DNA of 40,329 nt from Gammaproteobacteria bacterium (GCA_026399205.1 JAPLRL010000027.1:1-40329), one strand, 5' to 3'; shown: positions 1-7,578, counted from the stretch's first letter. Translations and numbers: made by a program. The notes: a model not told the origin generated them from the letters alone.

Positions 1-57
1 CCCAGCACGCCACTGTTGAAATGTTTCTTCTACTGACGCCAAAGTTAGATCGTTCAT
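1..57 (-). CDS. 5' end of a leftward gene, possibly an IS66-associated small protein
   Basis: An ATG on the minus strand at 57-55 is preceded by a strong GGAGG ribosome binding site with 8 nt spacing. The frame is open for 19 codons to the left edge, starting MNDLTLASVEETFQQWRAG. The residues around VEETFQQWRAG recall small helix-turn-helix or accessory proteins that travel with insertion sequences, but too little is visible to assign a family. It is divergent from abiEi and shares its short upstream region. Its strong initiation signal is the main evidence that it is a real gene, and it argues that the abiEi frame does not begin as early as position 21. Confidence 0.45.
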   Translation of the reverse strand, partial: MNDLTLASVEETFQQWRAG

Positions 58-101
58 GCGGTAAACCTCCGGTATTTAAGAAGGTTGTACTCTACAAAAT
101 C

Positions 102-863
102 ATGTTAACCCTGTCACACAGCCTTGCCGAAAGGTCACGTGCGTCGCGCAAAACTGCGACGGTAGTTCGTTCCCGGATAGAAAATGGGGGGGAACGTTTA
201 TGGCGTTTTGAAGATTTTATTGATCAACCTTTTCCTGCTGTTGCAAAAGCACTATCCCGTCTAGCAAGAGAGGGGGTGATAGAAAGACTGAGTAAAGGGA
301 CGTATTATCGCACTCGCCATACTGCGTTCGGCAAGAGCCAACCTAATCCCGCAGCCCTACAAAAACTTGCGTCACGCGGTGGTATACGGCTGCTTCCTTC
401 AGGTGTGGCTGCGGCTAATCTTTTGGGTTTTACCACTCAAAACGCAAAGAAAGTCGAATTAGCAACCAGCGCCTCCAGCGTACCGCGTAAACTTATTGGA
501 AAGGATACTGTGGTTCACACACGTAGACCAGAAGCCTGGTCTCGCCTTTGTGAAATTGAAGCTGCAATGTTGGATTTTCTGCGTCACAGCGGAAAGGCTA
601 GTGAGCTTTCGCCACAGGAAACTATCGAGAAAACGCTGTCTATGTTGGCAAAGCGCGGATGCTTTCAACGCTTAGTTAACGTCGCAAAAAGCGAACCACC
701 TCGTGTGCGTGCAATGCTCGGGGCATTGGGGGAAAATCTGGGCAAGGATAGTCGTACACTGAATGTATTACGTTCATCACTTAATTCGCTATCGAGATTT
801 GATTTTGGCATTTATACTGCGCTGCCAAATGCACAAGCATGGTATGCAAAGGGACGCCATTAA
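102..863 (+). CDS. abiEi: AbiEi-type antitoxin, type IV toxin-antitoxin system
   Basis: This 253-residue protein has an N-terminal winged-helix segment (LWRFEDFIDQPFPAVAKALS, then LAREGVIERLSKGTYY) typical of the DUF6088/AbiEi antitoxin group. A second domain follows with the GIRLLPSGVAAANLLGFT motif. AbiEi proteins repress their own promoter and counteract the AbiEii nucleotidyltransferase, a bacteriostatic toxin linked to phage abortive infection. The next gene begins 3 nt downstream and is the matching toxin. I prefer the ATG at 102. The frame is open back to 21, but that start would overlap the ribosome binding site region of the divergent gene. No strong Shine-Dalgarno is visible before 102, so the exact start is uncertain. 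Confidence 0.8.
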   Translation: MLTLSHSLAERSRASRKTATVVRSRIENGGERLWRFEDFIDQPFPAVAKALSRLAREGVIERLSKGTYYRTRHTAFGKSQPNPAALQKLASRGGIRLLPSGVAAANLLGFTTQNAKKVELATSASSVPRKLIGKDTVVHTRRPEAWSRLCEIEAAMLDFLRHSGKASELSPQETIEKTLSMLAKRGCFQRLVNVAKSEPPRVRAMLGALGENLGKDSRTLNVLRSSLNSLSRFDFGIYTALPNAQAWYAKGRH

Positions 864-866
864 CTT

Positions 867-1604
867 ATGAAACTTTCTGAACACCCAGATTTTGAGCAGG
901 CGATCCTTCGCGCAGCTGATTATTTCCAAAGCCACGGCCTTCGCGCTGCATTCATTGAAAAAGATTACTACGTTTCTGAAGCCTTGCGGGCACTAGTTCA
1001 AGTGGCAGGTAATCATGTGATTTTCAAAGGTGGCACCAGTCTTTCCAAGGGGTGGAACCTGATTGAACGCTTCTCAGAAGACATCGATATATTTTTAGAT
1101 CCGCAAGCTTATTCCCCAGCGCTAGGCACCAATGCTATTGACCGTAATCTTAAGAAACTACGTGATGCGGTAACAACTGTTCCACTGGTTTTTTTAAAGG
1201 ACGAAAGTAAAACTTTTGGTGGATTTGGCCGCAATGATCATTTTGCCTATAAGCCATTATTTGGTGCACCAGGTGAGGTTGCACCACGTGTCTTGTTGGA
1301 GTCTGGTATCGCAAGTGGCCGTGAGCCTACGGTATCGATGGAACTTCACTCGTTTCTCGGAAAATTTATGAGGGAAACTGGAAACTCATTGGGCGCATCA
1401 GATGAAGCACCATTTACGATGCGTTTGCTACATTTCCGACGAACATTTGTTGAAAAACTGTTCGCTATTCATAAAAGAATTGAATTGTTGAAACGAGATG
1501 GCTTGGCTATCGGTTCGCAAGCTCGTCATTATTATGATCTCTTTCAGCTAGCTGGTCGTGATGAAGTCTTAGCGCGGTTTAACGAACTACGCGATGTGTT
1601 GTAG
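867..1604 (+). CDS. abiEii: AbiEii-type nucleotidyltransferase toxin, probably shortened
   Basis: The 245-residue product shows the DUF1814/AbiEii nucleotidyltransferase core: IEKDYYVSEALRAL near residue 31, FKGGTSLSKGWNLIERFSED near residue 52, and the catalytic SEDIDIF aspartates just after it. The later RTFVEKLFAIHKRIELL and RHYYDLFQL helices are also family hallmarks. It lies 3 nt after abiEi, the standard operon order. Family members I know are nearer 300 residues, so about 50 residues seem to be missing after HYYDLFQL. The TAG stop at 1602-1604 lies inside the left end of a repeat element. Either the repeat cut off the C-terminus or there is an internal deletion before DEVLARFNELRDVL. 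An open stretch in the same frame after the repeat (1701-1793) could be a displaced tail. Confidence 0.78.
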   Translation: MKLSEHPDFEQAILRAADYFQSHGLRAAFIEKDYYVSEALRALVQVAGNHVIFKGGTSLSKGWNLIERFSEDIDIFLDPQAYSPALGTNAIDRNLKKLRDAVTTVPLVFLKDESKTFGGFGRNDHFAYKPLFGAPGEVAPRVLLESGIASGREPTVSMELHSFLGKFMRETGNSLGASDEAPFTMRLLHFRRTFVEKLFAIHKRIELLKRDGLAIGSQARHYYDLFQLAGRDEVLARFNELRDVL

Positions 1605-1694
1605 GGTGGACAAAGGATCCCGGCGATGATCTTGCCGCTGAATGGAAACTTTCGGGCAACGTGTCCACAGGTGGCCGAGATCCAGTGGTGGGCA
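1601..1694. repeat. Family B repeat (GTAGGGTGGACAAAGG type)
   Basis: The element begins GTAGGGTGGACAAAGGATCC and ends near GTGTCCACAGGTGGCCGAG followed by CCAGTGGTGGGC. Its outer arms (GGTGGACA and TGTCCAC) are inverted, so it can fold. Related copies lie at 33427-33508 and 39631-39713, and a right-end fragment lies near 6899. It overlaps the abiEii stop codon and fills most of the gap to the convergent histidine kinase gene. Confidence 0.75.
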
Positions 1695-1764
1695 CCACAG
1701 AGGTATTTGGCTGATTCTAATTGGGATGAAAAAAGACATTATCGATCCGACAGCTCATTGGCGT

Positions 1765-2907
1765 CTACACTTCATCCAGTAAAGGCCGCTTAAGCGGCAA
1801 AGTACAAGTAAAAACAGATCCCTTTTCCGGAGTACTGACAACCTCAATTTCTCCCTCTAAATCGTCGATTAACTCTTTGACAATATGTAATCCAAGACCC
1901 GCCCCTGCATATTTATTTTGATTAGCAGAATGCACACGATAAAATTTTTCATAGATGTATTGTTGTTTATCAAGCGGAATACCAATGCCCGTATCTGACA
2001 CAATAATTTTCATGATGATATGTTTCTCGTCGATTTGTTTTGCCAAGTGAACCCGCACTTCAACCTGACCTTTAGGTGTGAATTTAATTGCATTACTTAA
2101 TAAATTTAAAACAATTCGTTGCACGCGATTCTCATCACCGATGAAAATAGTCGGGATGTCAGGGTAGGTAGAAGTGATTGCTATATTTTTAATCGTAGCG
2201 GCTGCTTTTTCCATCGTGACAGCTTTTTCAACGACCGCCTTGAGGTCAAATTTCTTAGCCAACACAACGGTTTTATCCACTTGGTATCTAGAAAAGTCAA
2301 TAATGTTGTTTAATAGATCAAGAAATTCTTTGGCAGATTGATAGGTGACTTCTAACATTTGTTTTTTTTCGGAATCAGTTTCTTCTTTAGCCAACATTTC
2401 AACCATGGCATAAACCCCACAAAACGGGGTACGTAGTTGATGCTCCATGTTACGTAAAAACTCCGATTTTGCCTCGTTAGCGACCTCAGCTTTTTCTTTC
2501 GCTATGTTTAACTCTGCCTCCATTTTTTTGCGATCGGTGATATTAAATGACGTGCCGATGAGACCAATGACTTGCCCTTGTTTGTTCAAAATTGGAGATC
2601 GTTGCGTTAGATAAGTGACAAGTGAACCATCTGGCAGGGTATAACACTCTTCGTTGATCTGCTCTACACCATTAGTCATGACCTCAAGATCAATTTTTTT
2701 GATCTTGTCAGCGTCCTTTTTTAAGGAAATATCATAATCAGTCTTGCCAATAATGTCTTTACAGGAAGTCAGCTTAAGTATTTTTGCTAAATTGTTATTG
2801 CATCCTCGTAATATCCCATCTTTATCTTTCCAATAAACATTACCGGGCATTAGCTCAATCATATTTTCATAATATGAATCTAAAGACTCTACTTTTGAAT
2901 GTTTCAT
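1765..2907 (-). CDS. PAS-domain sensor histidine kinase
   Basis: The 380-residue protein has an N-terminal PAS domain (about 10-125, ending in the PAC-like GTSFNITDRKKMEAEL), a short coiled linker, a HisKA dimerisation helix with phospho-acceptor His156 (NMEHQLRTPF), and a HATPase_c domain. The HATPase domain has the N box around Asn268/Asn272 (LNLLSNAIKF), the G1 box DTGIGIP (305-311) and the G2 box GAGLGL (335-340). No transmembrane segment and no receiver domain are visible, so it is probably a soluble hybrid-type fragment or a cytoplasmic sensor acting on an unlinked regulator. It lies 27 nt downstream of the CDPS-like gene on the same strand, which suggests co-transcription. No response-regulator gene is present nearby. 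Confidence 0.9.
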   Translation of the reverse strand: MKHSKVESLDSYYENMIELMPGNVYWKDKDGILRGCNNNLAKILKLTSCKDIIGKTDYDISLKKDADKIKKIDLEVMTNGVEQINEECYTLPDGSLVTYLTQRSPILNKQGQVIGLIGTSFNITDRKKMEAELNIAKEKAEVANEAKSEFLRNMEHQLRTPFCGVYAMVEMLAKEETDSEKKQMLEVTYQSAKEFLDLLNNIIDFSRYQVDKTVVLAKKFDLKAVVEKAVTMEKAAATIKNIAITSTYPDIPTIFIGDENRVQRIVLNLLSNAIKFTPKGQVEVRVHLAKQIDEKHIIMKIIVSDTGIGIPLDKQQYIYEKFYRVHSANQNKYAGAGLGLHIVKELIDDLEGEIEVVSTPEKGSVFTCTLPLKRPLLDEV

Positions 2908-2934
2908 TTCATGTTATCCCTAACAAATATTCGT

Positions 2935-3792
2935 TTATTCAACGACTGTATGGGCAGTGGCGTCATGCGCAACTCTTTTCAAATCATTGAGATTAATTTT
3001 ATTGTAATCAACTAAAATGTTTCTTTCCATATTATACATCGAGGCACTTGATAACTGGTGAAACCAACTATCGTTTTGTTTGATGGATTTATCTTGTGGA
3101 AGAAGCTGCTTTTGATGGAGGTACACATCTGGAATAAGACATCGTCCTTGATAAAACAATAGCCTCCAACTGTTAGCATCTGATAGGGTGGAAGGGAATT
3201 GAACTAATTTATTTCTTATTAAATAGGTGATGACAGTTTCTTCAATAATGAACTCGTAATGTGCTAATGACTCATCTAAATTATCTTTCATTTCAAGCTG
3301 AAGTAATTTTTTAAAAAAAGGATCGGAATTAGCTTGTTTAATAATGGAAGACTGGATATCGAGATAGGCTTCTGATTGTAATATAAGATAATCCCATGGT
3401 AAAAAATGAATTGTTTTTGGCGAGAATGCGTTATTTTTTTTAATAATACGCATTAACTCTTGCTTGTGGGTCAACATTTGAAAGTTAGATTTTTTTCGAA
3501 TCGAAGATGAGGGGGCGCTGTTATTAAAATAAAGTCCATTGGTATAAATAAAAACAACATCAACTGTTTTTTCAATTATTTTTTTATCAAAAAAACATAA
3601 AAATTGATATAACGTTTTTGGATCTTGTCCTAGATGTAACCGGCTCATCGATAACGGAAAAACAAGAATGCCATTTCCTGGAATTCTGTTGATATCAAAG
3701 AAGTGATCTTCAAGAGTACTTAACTCATTTTTTTCAATGAGATTAAAGTCAGTTAAAAGAAAATCATCCGTGAACATCATAGTTCTCTGCAA
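2935..3792 (-). CDS. Hypothetical protein, possible divergent cyclodipeptide synthase
   Basis: I do not recognise this 285-residue protein with certainty. Its layout resembles tRNA-dependent cyclodipeptide synthases of the AlbC type. There is a beta strand followed by a Ser-containing loop (ILVFPLSMSRLH, residues 42-53) and a second strand (VDVVFIYTNG). A basic helix with IRKK and ELMRIIKKN precedes TIHFLPWDYL and an amphipathic helix ending DPFFKKLLQLEM. A helix with Tyr179 and Glu184/185 (HYEFIIEETVITYL) comes next, then LLFYQGRCL with Tyr214. In AlbC the catalytic residues are Ser37, Tyr178, Glu182 and Tyr202, so the positions are suggestive, but the canonical G-x-S and YH or YP signatures are not conserved. 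It is the first gene of a two-gene unit with the PAS histidine kinase. Its function remains unproven. Confidence 0.5.
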   Translation of the reverse strand: MQRTMMFTDDFLLTDFNLIEKNELSTLEDHFFDINRIPGNGILVFPLSMSRLHLGQDPKTLYQFLCFFDKKIIEKTVDVVFIYTNGLYFNNSAPSSSIRKKSNFQMLTHKQELMRIIKKNNAFSPKTIHFLPWDYLILQSEAYLDIQSSIIKQANSDPFFKKLLQLEMKDNLDESLAHYEFIIEETVITYLIRNKLVQFPSTLSDANSWRLLFYQGRCLIPDVYLHQKQLLPQDKSIKQNDSWFHQLSSASMYNMERNILVDYNKINLNDLKRVAHDATAHTVVE

Positions 3793-3976
3793 CTCGTGTA
3801 GTTTGCTCGAAAAGTAAAATTGAGCATAAATTAAAGAATATGTTTTTATTTTAACTCAGTTGTGATGTATTGTAAACAATAAATGAGGCCAATGGGAATT
3901 CAGCGCTGATTAAACAGATTGCATTATGTATTTAATTTTATTAAAATGCTCCATGTGTTAATAAGTGGAGATAAAT

Positions 3977-4330
3977 ATGCTAATGCAGCCCGCAGATGGA
4001 ACGAGTACACCTTTATGTGTATTAACAAACAGCTTTGCGCTATCTGTGATTTTTTGTATGGGACCCAGCCCGCAAACAGCTTGTTGTTTACTTGGCCTGG
4101 CCAATGCGTTACCAGCTGCAGATGCTGTCGTTAGTGGTGTCGCTAGCCGACGTGTATATTCCTATGGGTCTGCTTTGGCTCCAACAACAGAACTTATGCT
4201 TGGTGGAACAAGTTATAGTCATTTCACACTTTTTTCTTACCCTACAGTTGATCCGGGTTGCATGTCTAGAGAAACAGCCAAAGCGATAGTTGATGTCAGA
4301 AAAGAAATCCGCACTCTTTTTGGATTATAG
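3977..4330 (+). CDS. Hypothetical small protein, unrecognised
   Basis: This 117-residue frame starts at an ATG with GGAG 6 nt upstream (3967-3970). A GTG at 3965 is an alternative start but overlaps that Shine-Dalgarno. The product begins MLMQPADGTSTPLCVL, has several cysteines in its first half (including TACCLLGLANALPAAD) and a soluble C-terminus with ETAKAIVDVRKEIRTLF. I see no domain I can name. It is isolated between two leftward genes, is followed by a degenerate repeat-like GC-rich stretch at about 4337-4379, and has no partner on its own strand. The good initiation signal is the main argument that it is real. Confidence 0.45.
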   Translation: MLMQPADGTSTPLCVLTNSFALSVIFCMGPSPQTACCLLGLANALPAADAVVSGVASRRVYSYGSALAPTTELMLGGTSYSHFTLFSYPTVDPGCMSRETAKAIVDVRKEIRTLFGL

Positions 4331-4379
4331 CGTCACAGAGTTCCCTTGCCCACCGCTGGCCGGGAGCCAGCAGTAGACC

Positions 4380-5009
4380 CTAGGGTGAATGAGTTTGTGA
4401 ATCTTTATTGGCGGAATGCTGATCAGGGGGATCAATTTTATCAGGCTTAACTAAATCAAGCTTAAGGAATGCATCCCTATTGATTCGATCTTCCTCATCA
4501 GAGGGGGGCGCCTCATTTTCTTTCCTTCGCCATAACCCAGTATTAAATTTTTCTAAGCCTATCTCGGGTAATAAATGTTCACTATTGGTGGATTCATCTG
4601 TCCAGGAGTGTTCTTTCAACCAGCTGATATTGAGATCGTCTATATAGAGCTCCATCCAGGTATTTGCAAAATCACATGCAGTACAGCTTGTTTGATCATC
4701 AGACCAAGATCGACCCAATTCATTTTTAGGGCGATCAAGAATCTTCAATGTTTCTTCAAGTGTTGTGGTAAAAAGTGGATGACCCGGTTTAGAAGAAGCA
4801 AAAGCCCAAATGTCAGTGCCATAAAGCGGCTCGTGCTCACCCCGCATTTCCTGACATTTTAAGGGTAGTGTTATTTTAAAATCATCTACGGGAGGAAAAT
4901 GAGCGTTTGTAAACGTGGTTGTGCAATCAAAATAATGCCCTCCATATTCTGACATGATTGCAAAAGAGATGAGATCTTTTTGTGCGGCATAGCTTTTGGT
5001 TTCTTGCAT
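4380..5009 (-). CDS. Truncated DXD-type glycosyltransferase-like protein
   Basis: The segment YAAQKDLISFAIMSEYGGHY followed by FDCTT matches the A-x-x-D-L-x-R-x-x-I-L-x-x-Y-G-G-x-Y-x-D core of the Gly_transf_sug/TcdA-TcdB DXD family, which transfers sugars from nucleotide sugars and is common among effectors of intracellular bacteria. The metal-binding DXD reads D-C-T here, and the substrate-binding N-terminal half is absent. The frame stays open upstream of the ATG to 5057, encoding plausible family sequence (YNVGKINTLLSEM), and then meets a stop. The gene therefore looks like the 3' remnant of a longer one. The C-terminal 60 residues are highly charged. I expect it is a decaying pseudogene, though a short product from the ATG at 5009 is possible. 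Confidence 0.5.
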   Translation of the reverse strand: MQETKSYAAQKDLISFAIMSEYGGHYFDCTTTFTNAHFPPVDDFKITLPLKCQEMRGEHEPLYGTDIWAFASSKPGHPLFTTTLEETLKILDRPKNELGRSWSDDQTSCTACDFANTWMELYIDDLNISWLKEHSWTDESTNSEHLLPEIGLEKFNTGLWRRKENEAPPSDEEDRINRDAFLKLDLVKPDKIDPPDQHSANKDSQTHSP

Positions 5010-5128
5010 CTCAGATAGAAGGGTGTTGATCTTCCCTACATTATAGGCAAATATATATCATTCTGCGTTGTGGAAGTATGTTGATGCGTGTTGCTCTATG
5101 AATCTTCGTACCCTACAGTGCTCGAACC

Positions 5129-5162
5129 ATAACGCCTTGCGGTATGTAACGCAAGGCGTTAT
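5129..5162. promoter_or_regulatory. 13-bp perfect inverted repeat upstream of higBA
   Basis: ATAACGCCTTGCG and CGCAAGGCGTTAT flank an 8-nt loop. No T-run follows, so it is not a typical intrinsic terminator. It lies 37 nt before the higB start, a suitable place for an operator bound by the HigA antitoxin. A role in ending transcription from the left is also possible. Confidence 0.45.
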
Positions 5163-5199
5163 ACTTGAAAAATAATAACAAGAAAAATGGCATAGTGGC

Positions 5200-5481
5200 G
5201 TGATTAAAAGCTTTCAGTGCAAAGAAACAAAAATAATATTTAATGGTACGGTGTCTCGTAAATTTCCGCAAAATATACAGCAACGTGCCAGAAGAAAATT
5301 GAGAATGTTAAATAATGCGAAAGCAGTGGATGACTTAAGAATACCGCCAAGCAACCATTTAGAAAAACTAATGGGTGATCGGTTGGGGCAGTATAGCATT
5401 AAGATAAACGATCAATGGCGCATCTGTTTTGTTTGGCAAGAGGGTATGGTCAGTGACGTTGAAATAGTAGATTACCATTAG
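5200..5481 (+). CDS. higB: HigB-type (RelE superfamily) toxin
   Basis: This 93-residue protein is full length for the compact HigB group, which are ribosome-dependent mRNA endonucleases. It starts MIKSFQCKETKIIF at a GTG codon and contains RKLRMLNNAKAVDDLRIPPS, the conserved NHLEKLMGDRLGQYSIKIN region, and the C-terminal block QWRICFVW...VEIVDYH. The GTG start is chosen because the family begins M-I-K-S-F and no in-frame ATG precedes it. The higA antitoxin starts 6 nt after its stop, in toxin-first order. A truncated copy with the same C-terminal block lies near 34.8 kb. Confidence 0.93.
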   Translation: MIKSFQCKETKIIFNGTVSRKFPQNIQQRARRKLRMLNNAKAVDDLRIPPSNHLEKLMGDRLGQYSIKINDQWRICFVWQEGMVSDVEIVDYH

Positions 5482-5487
5482 GAGTTA

Positions 5488-5814
5488 ATGATGACGAAGT
5501 TAAAAAATATCCACCCAGGTGAAATTTTACTTGAAGAGTTTTTGCTTCCAATGAATATTAGCCAGAATAAACTAGGGAATGATATTGATGTCTCACCTAG
5601 ACGCATTAATGAAATTGTTCACGGAAAGCGTTCAGTGACTGCCGATACGGACCTAAGATTATCCCGTGCGTTGGGAACCTCTGAGGGTTTTTGGTTGGGG
5701 TTGCAAGCTGACTATGATTTAGAAGAAAAAAAAGCGACACTTAAAAGTAAGCTGGAAAAAATCAAATTATTGGTTTCTTCTGAGCGATTTATTGGTGAGT
5801 ACGCTACCCGGTAA
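5488..5814 (+). CDS. higA: HigA-type antitoxin, XRE-family HTH
   Basis: The 108-residue product carries the HigA signature IHPGEILLEEFLLPMNIS, followed by a Cro/CI-type helix-turn-helix (SQNKLGNDIDVSPRRINEIV) and the GKRSVTADTDLRLSRALGTS and FWLGLQADYDL motifs. It neutralises HigB and normally represses the operon. A good GGAG lies 5-8 nt before the tandem ATG codons at 5488 and 5491. The C-terminal tail is longer and more charged than in the second HigA at 34904. pilT begins 24 nt downstream and may receive read-through transcription. Confidence 0.93.
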   Translation: MMTKLKNIHPGEILLEEFLLPMNISQNKLGNDIDVSPRRINEIVHGKRSVTADTDLRLSRALGTSEGFWLGLQADYDLEEKKATLKSKLEKIKLLVSSERFIGEYATR

Positions 5815-5838
5815 AATATACTTAGAGAGCGCCTTCAT

Positions 5839-6873
5839 ATGGATATCATAACGCTATTAGATTTTGCGGTAAAACATAAAGCTTCAGACTTACATCTATC
5901 TGCTGGGTTAGCGCCGCGGTTTCGTATCGATGGTGATTTACGTGTGTTTGACCACCCTATTTTGTCAGAGGCTGATGTGGTCAAAATGATTCACTCCGTC
6001 ATGAACGATACGCAACGTCAAGAATTCAAAGATAAACTTGAAACGGATTTTTCTTTTCAAAGCGTCAAGTTAGCTCGTTTTAGGGTGAATGCTTATACGC
6101 AGCATCGAGGGGTTGCGGCTGTATTTCGCGTCATTCCTGAAAAAGTGTTAAGTATGGAAGAGTTACAGTTACCGCCAGTTTTTAAGAAAATCGCATCTTT
6201 TTCGCAGGGCTTGGTCTTAGTGACCGGTCCCGCTGGTTCGGGTAAAAGCACCACACTTGCTGCTATCATTGATTATATTAATTTGTCGCGCGCACAACAT
6301 ATTTTAACCATAGAAGATCCCATTGAATTTGTTCATCATTCTAAAACCTGTTTGGTGAATCAGCGTGAAGTGTTTCGTGATACGCATAGTTTCAGCGCAG
6401 CGTTGCGTGTGGCACTTCGCCAAGATCCAGATATTATTTTAGTGGGAGAGCTGCGAGATCTTGAAACCATTCGTCTCGCGATGACGGCAGCAGAAACTGG
6501 TCACTTGGTTTTTGCTACCTTACATACCTGTTCTGCTTCTAAAACCATTCATCGCATCATCGATGTGTTTCCAGGAGAAGAAAAAGCCACGATTCGATCC
6601 ATGCTCTCTGGATCGCTACAGGCAGTGATTTCACAAACTTTAGTCCCGCGAAAAGCTGGGGGGCGAATTGCCGCGTTTGAAATTATGCTTTGTTCGCCAG
6701 CGATTCGTAACTTGATTCGTGAAGACAAAGTCGCGCAAATGTACTCAACGATACAAACAGGTAAAGCCCAAGGGATGCAAACCTTAGATCAACATTTAAC
6801 AGACCTTATCCAAGATAATTTAATTAGCATAAGCACCGCACAATCCGTAGCCATCAGTAAAGACCTATTTTAG
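5839..6873 (+). CDS. pilT: Type IV pilus retraction ATPase PilT
   Basis: This 344-residue secretion-type hexameric ATPase powers pilus disassembly at the inner membrane. It shows the N-terminal ASDLHLSAG motif, Walker A GPAGSGKST near residue 131, the Asp box (EDPIEFVHHS), Walker B DPDIILVGELRDLETI near residue 195, and the His box ATLHTCSASKTIHRIIDVFP. The C-terminal AIRNLIRED motif marks PilT retraction ATPases, although Walker A has Ala where PilT usually has Thr. The length is normal. It stands apart from other pilus genes: upstream is higBA, and downstream is the convergent gspM. The start is the first ATG, and its Shine-Dalgarno is weak. Confidence 0.93.
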   Translation: MDIITLLDFAVKHKASDLHLSAGLAPRFRIDGDLRVFDHPILSEADVVKMIHSVMNDTQRQEFKDKLETDFSFQSVKLARFRVNAYTQHRGVAAVFRVIPEKVLSMEELQLPPVFKKIASFSQGLVLVTGPAGSGKSTTLAAIIDYINLSRAQHILTIEDPIEFVHHSKTCLVNQREVFRDTHSFSAALRVALRQDPDIILVGELRDLETIRLAMTAAETGHLVFATLHTCSASKTIHRIIDVFPGEEKATIRSMLSGSLQAVISQTLVPRKAGGRIAAFEIMLCSPAIRNLIREDKVAQMYSTIQTGKAQGMQTLDQHLTDLIQDNLISISTAQSVAISKDLF

Positions 6874-6898
6874 TGTAAACTCAAGGTCGATGCGTTCG

Positions 6899-6925
6899 CC
6901 GGTAGCTCGGAGCCAGTGGTGGGCG
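6899..6925. repeat. Right-end fragment of family B repeat
   Basis: The string CCGGTAGCTCGGAGC followed by CAGTGGTGGGC matches the right ends of the copies at 1601 and 33427. The left arm is missing. It lies between the convergent ends of pilT and gspM. Confidence 0.5.
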
Positions 6926-6954
6926 CTTGGTTTATAGCGAGTGGTGGTTGATTC

Positions 6955-7578
6955 TTAAATCTCAATCACACATGAAACCTCAGCAATTCCAGGAACCTCT
7001 GTGCGTTTAGTCTGCAGTTGCATGACTTCAAAGTGATACTGTTGATTGAGCTGCCATAACAAGTTTAAAAATAGATTAAAAGGCACTTTTTCAAATTTCA
7101 GAATAATTTGGGTTTTAGCCTGTTGTGTCAGATGAGCCGGAAAAGGTTGCAGCGTTGGGTTTGTGGTGAATTTTTCATGCAAAATACCTAATAATTCAGA
7201 GGTGGAAACATGTTTGGCAGGGTGAACTGATTTAAGCCTTGAGTGCATGTGGGTGATCCAGTTTAAGGTGGATTGACTGTCTTGAACTTGTGAGCGCGTT
7301 TGGGTGAGTGCAGTTTGTAGTGGGCTTTCAATCAAGATATAGAAAAGATATAAAAACAGGATACAGCTGGTGACTGATATTAATGTTCGTTCATAGCGAC
7401 TCCATTGACTCCAAATTCCGTTTCCCCTTGTCATTACTGCGTTCCACGTCATCCCGAGTGAAGCGAGGGATCTCCAGTTAGCTGATGGAGATCCCTCGCT
7501 GCGCTCGGGATGACGAGAGTGTGGCTCGGGATGACTTGGGGTTTGCTCGGGATTAGGAGGGGGAGTAAGATCGATCAT
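6955..7578 (-). CDS. gspM: Type II secretion protein GspM/LspM with an in-frame palindromic insert
   Basis: GspM is the bitopic inner-membrane partner of GspL in the type II secretion platform. This 207-residue product has a single membrane segment (about residues 67-82, ISVTSCILFLYLFYIL) after a basic WSRYERTL motif, then a periplasmic domain that ends in a ferredoxin-like fold typical of GspM. The start ATG overlaps the gspL stop as TGATG, so translation is probably coupled. That start forces residues of about 22-45 (RHPERSEGSP...LGMTW) to be read from a palindromic repeat at 7447-7515. The first 55 residues are otherwise low complexity and unlike GspM. Initiation at internal Met43 or Met49 would avoid the repeat and cannot be excluded. 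Confidence 0.82.
   Translation of the reverse strand: MIDLTPPPNPEQTPSHPEPHSRHPERSEGSPSANWRSLASLGMTWNAVMTRGNGIWSQWSRYERTLISVTSCILFLYLFYILIESPLQTALTQTRSQVQDSQSTLNWITHMHSRLKSVHPAKHVSTSELLGILHEKFTTNPTLQPFPAHLTQQAKTQIILKFEKVPFNLFLNLLWQLNQQYHFEVMQLQTKRTEVPGIAEVSCVIEI
7447..7515. repeat. Family A palindromic repeat inside gspM
   Basis: The arms CGTCATCCCGAGTGAAGCGA and TCGCTGCGCTCGGGATGACG are inverted around a short centre. The copy is 69 bp, exactly 23 codons, so the gspM frame is kept. It is shorter than the intergenic copies of about 84 bp because the central spacer is reduced. Confidence 0.9.

Noticed and set aside
4337-4379. Another family B repeat
   Set aside because: CCACCGCTGGCCGGGAGCC is similar to the right end, but neither arm can be followed, so it is at best a degenerate fragment.
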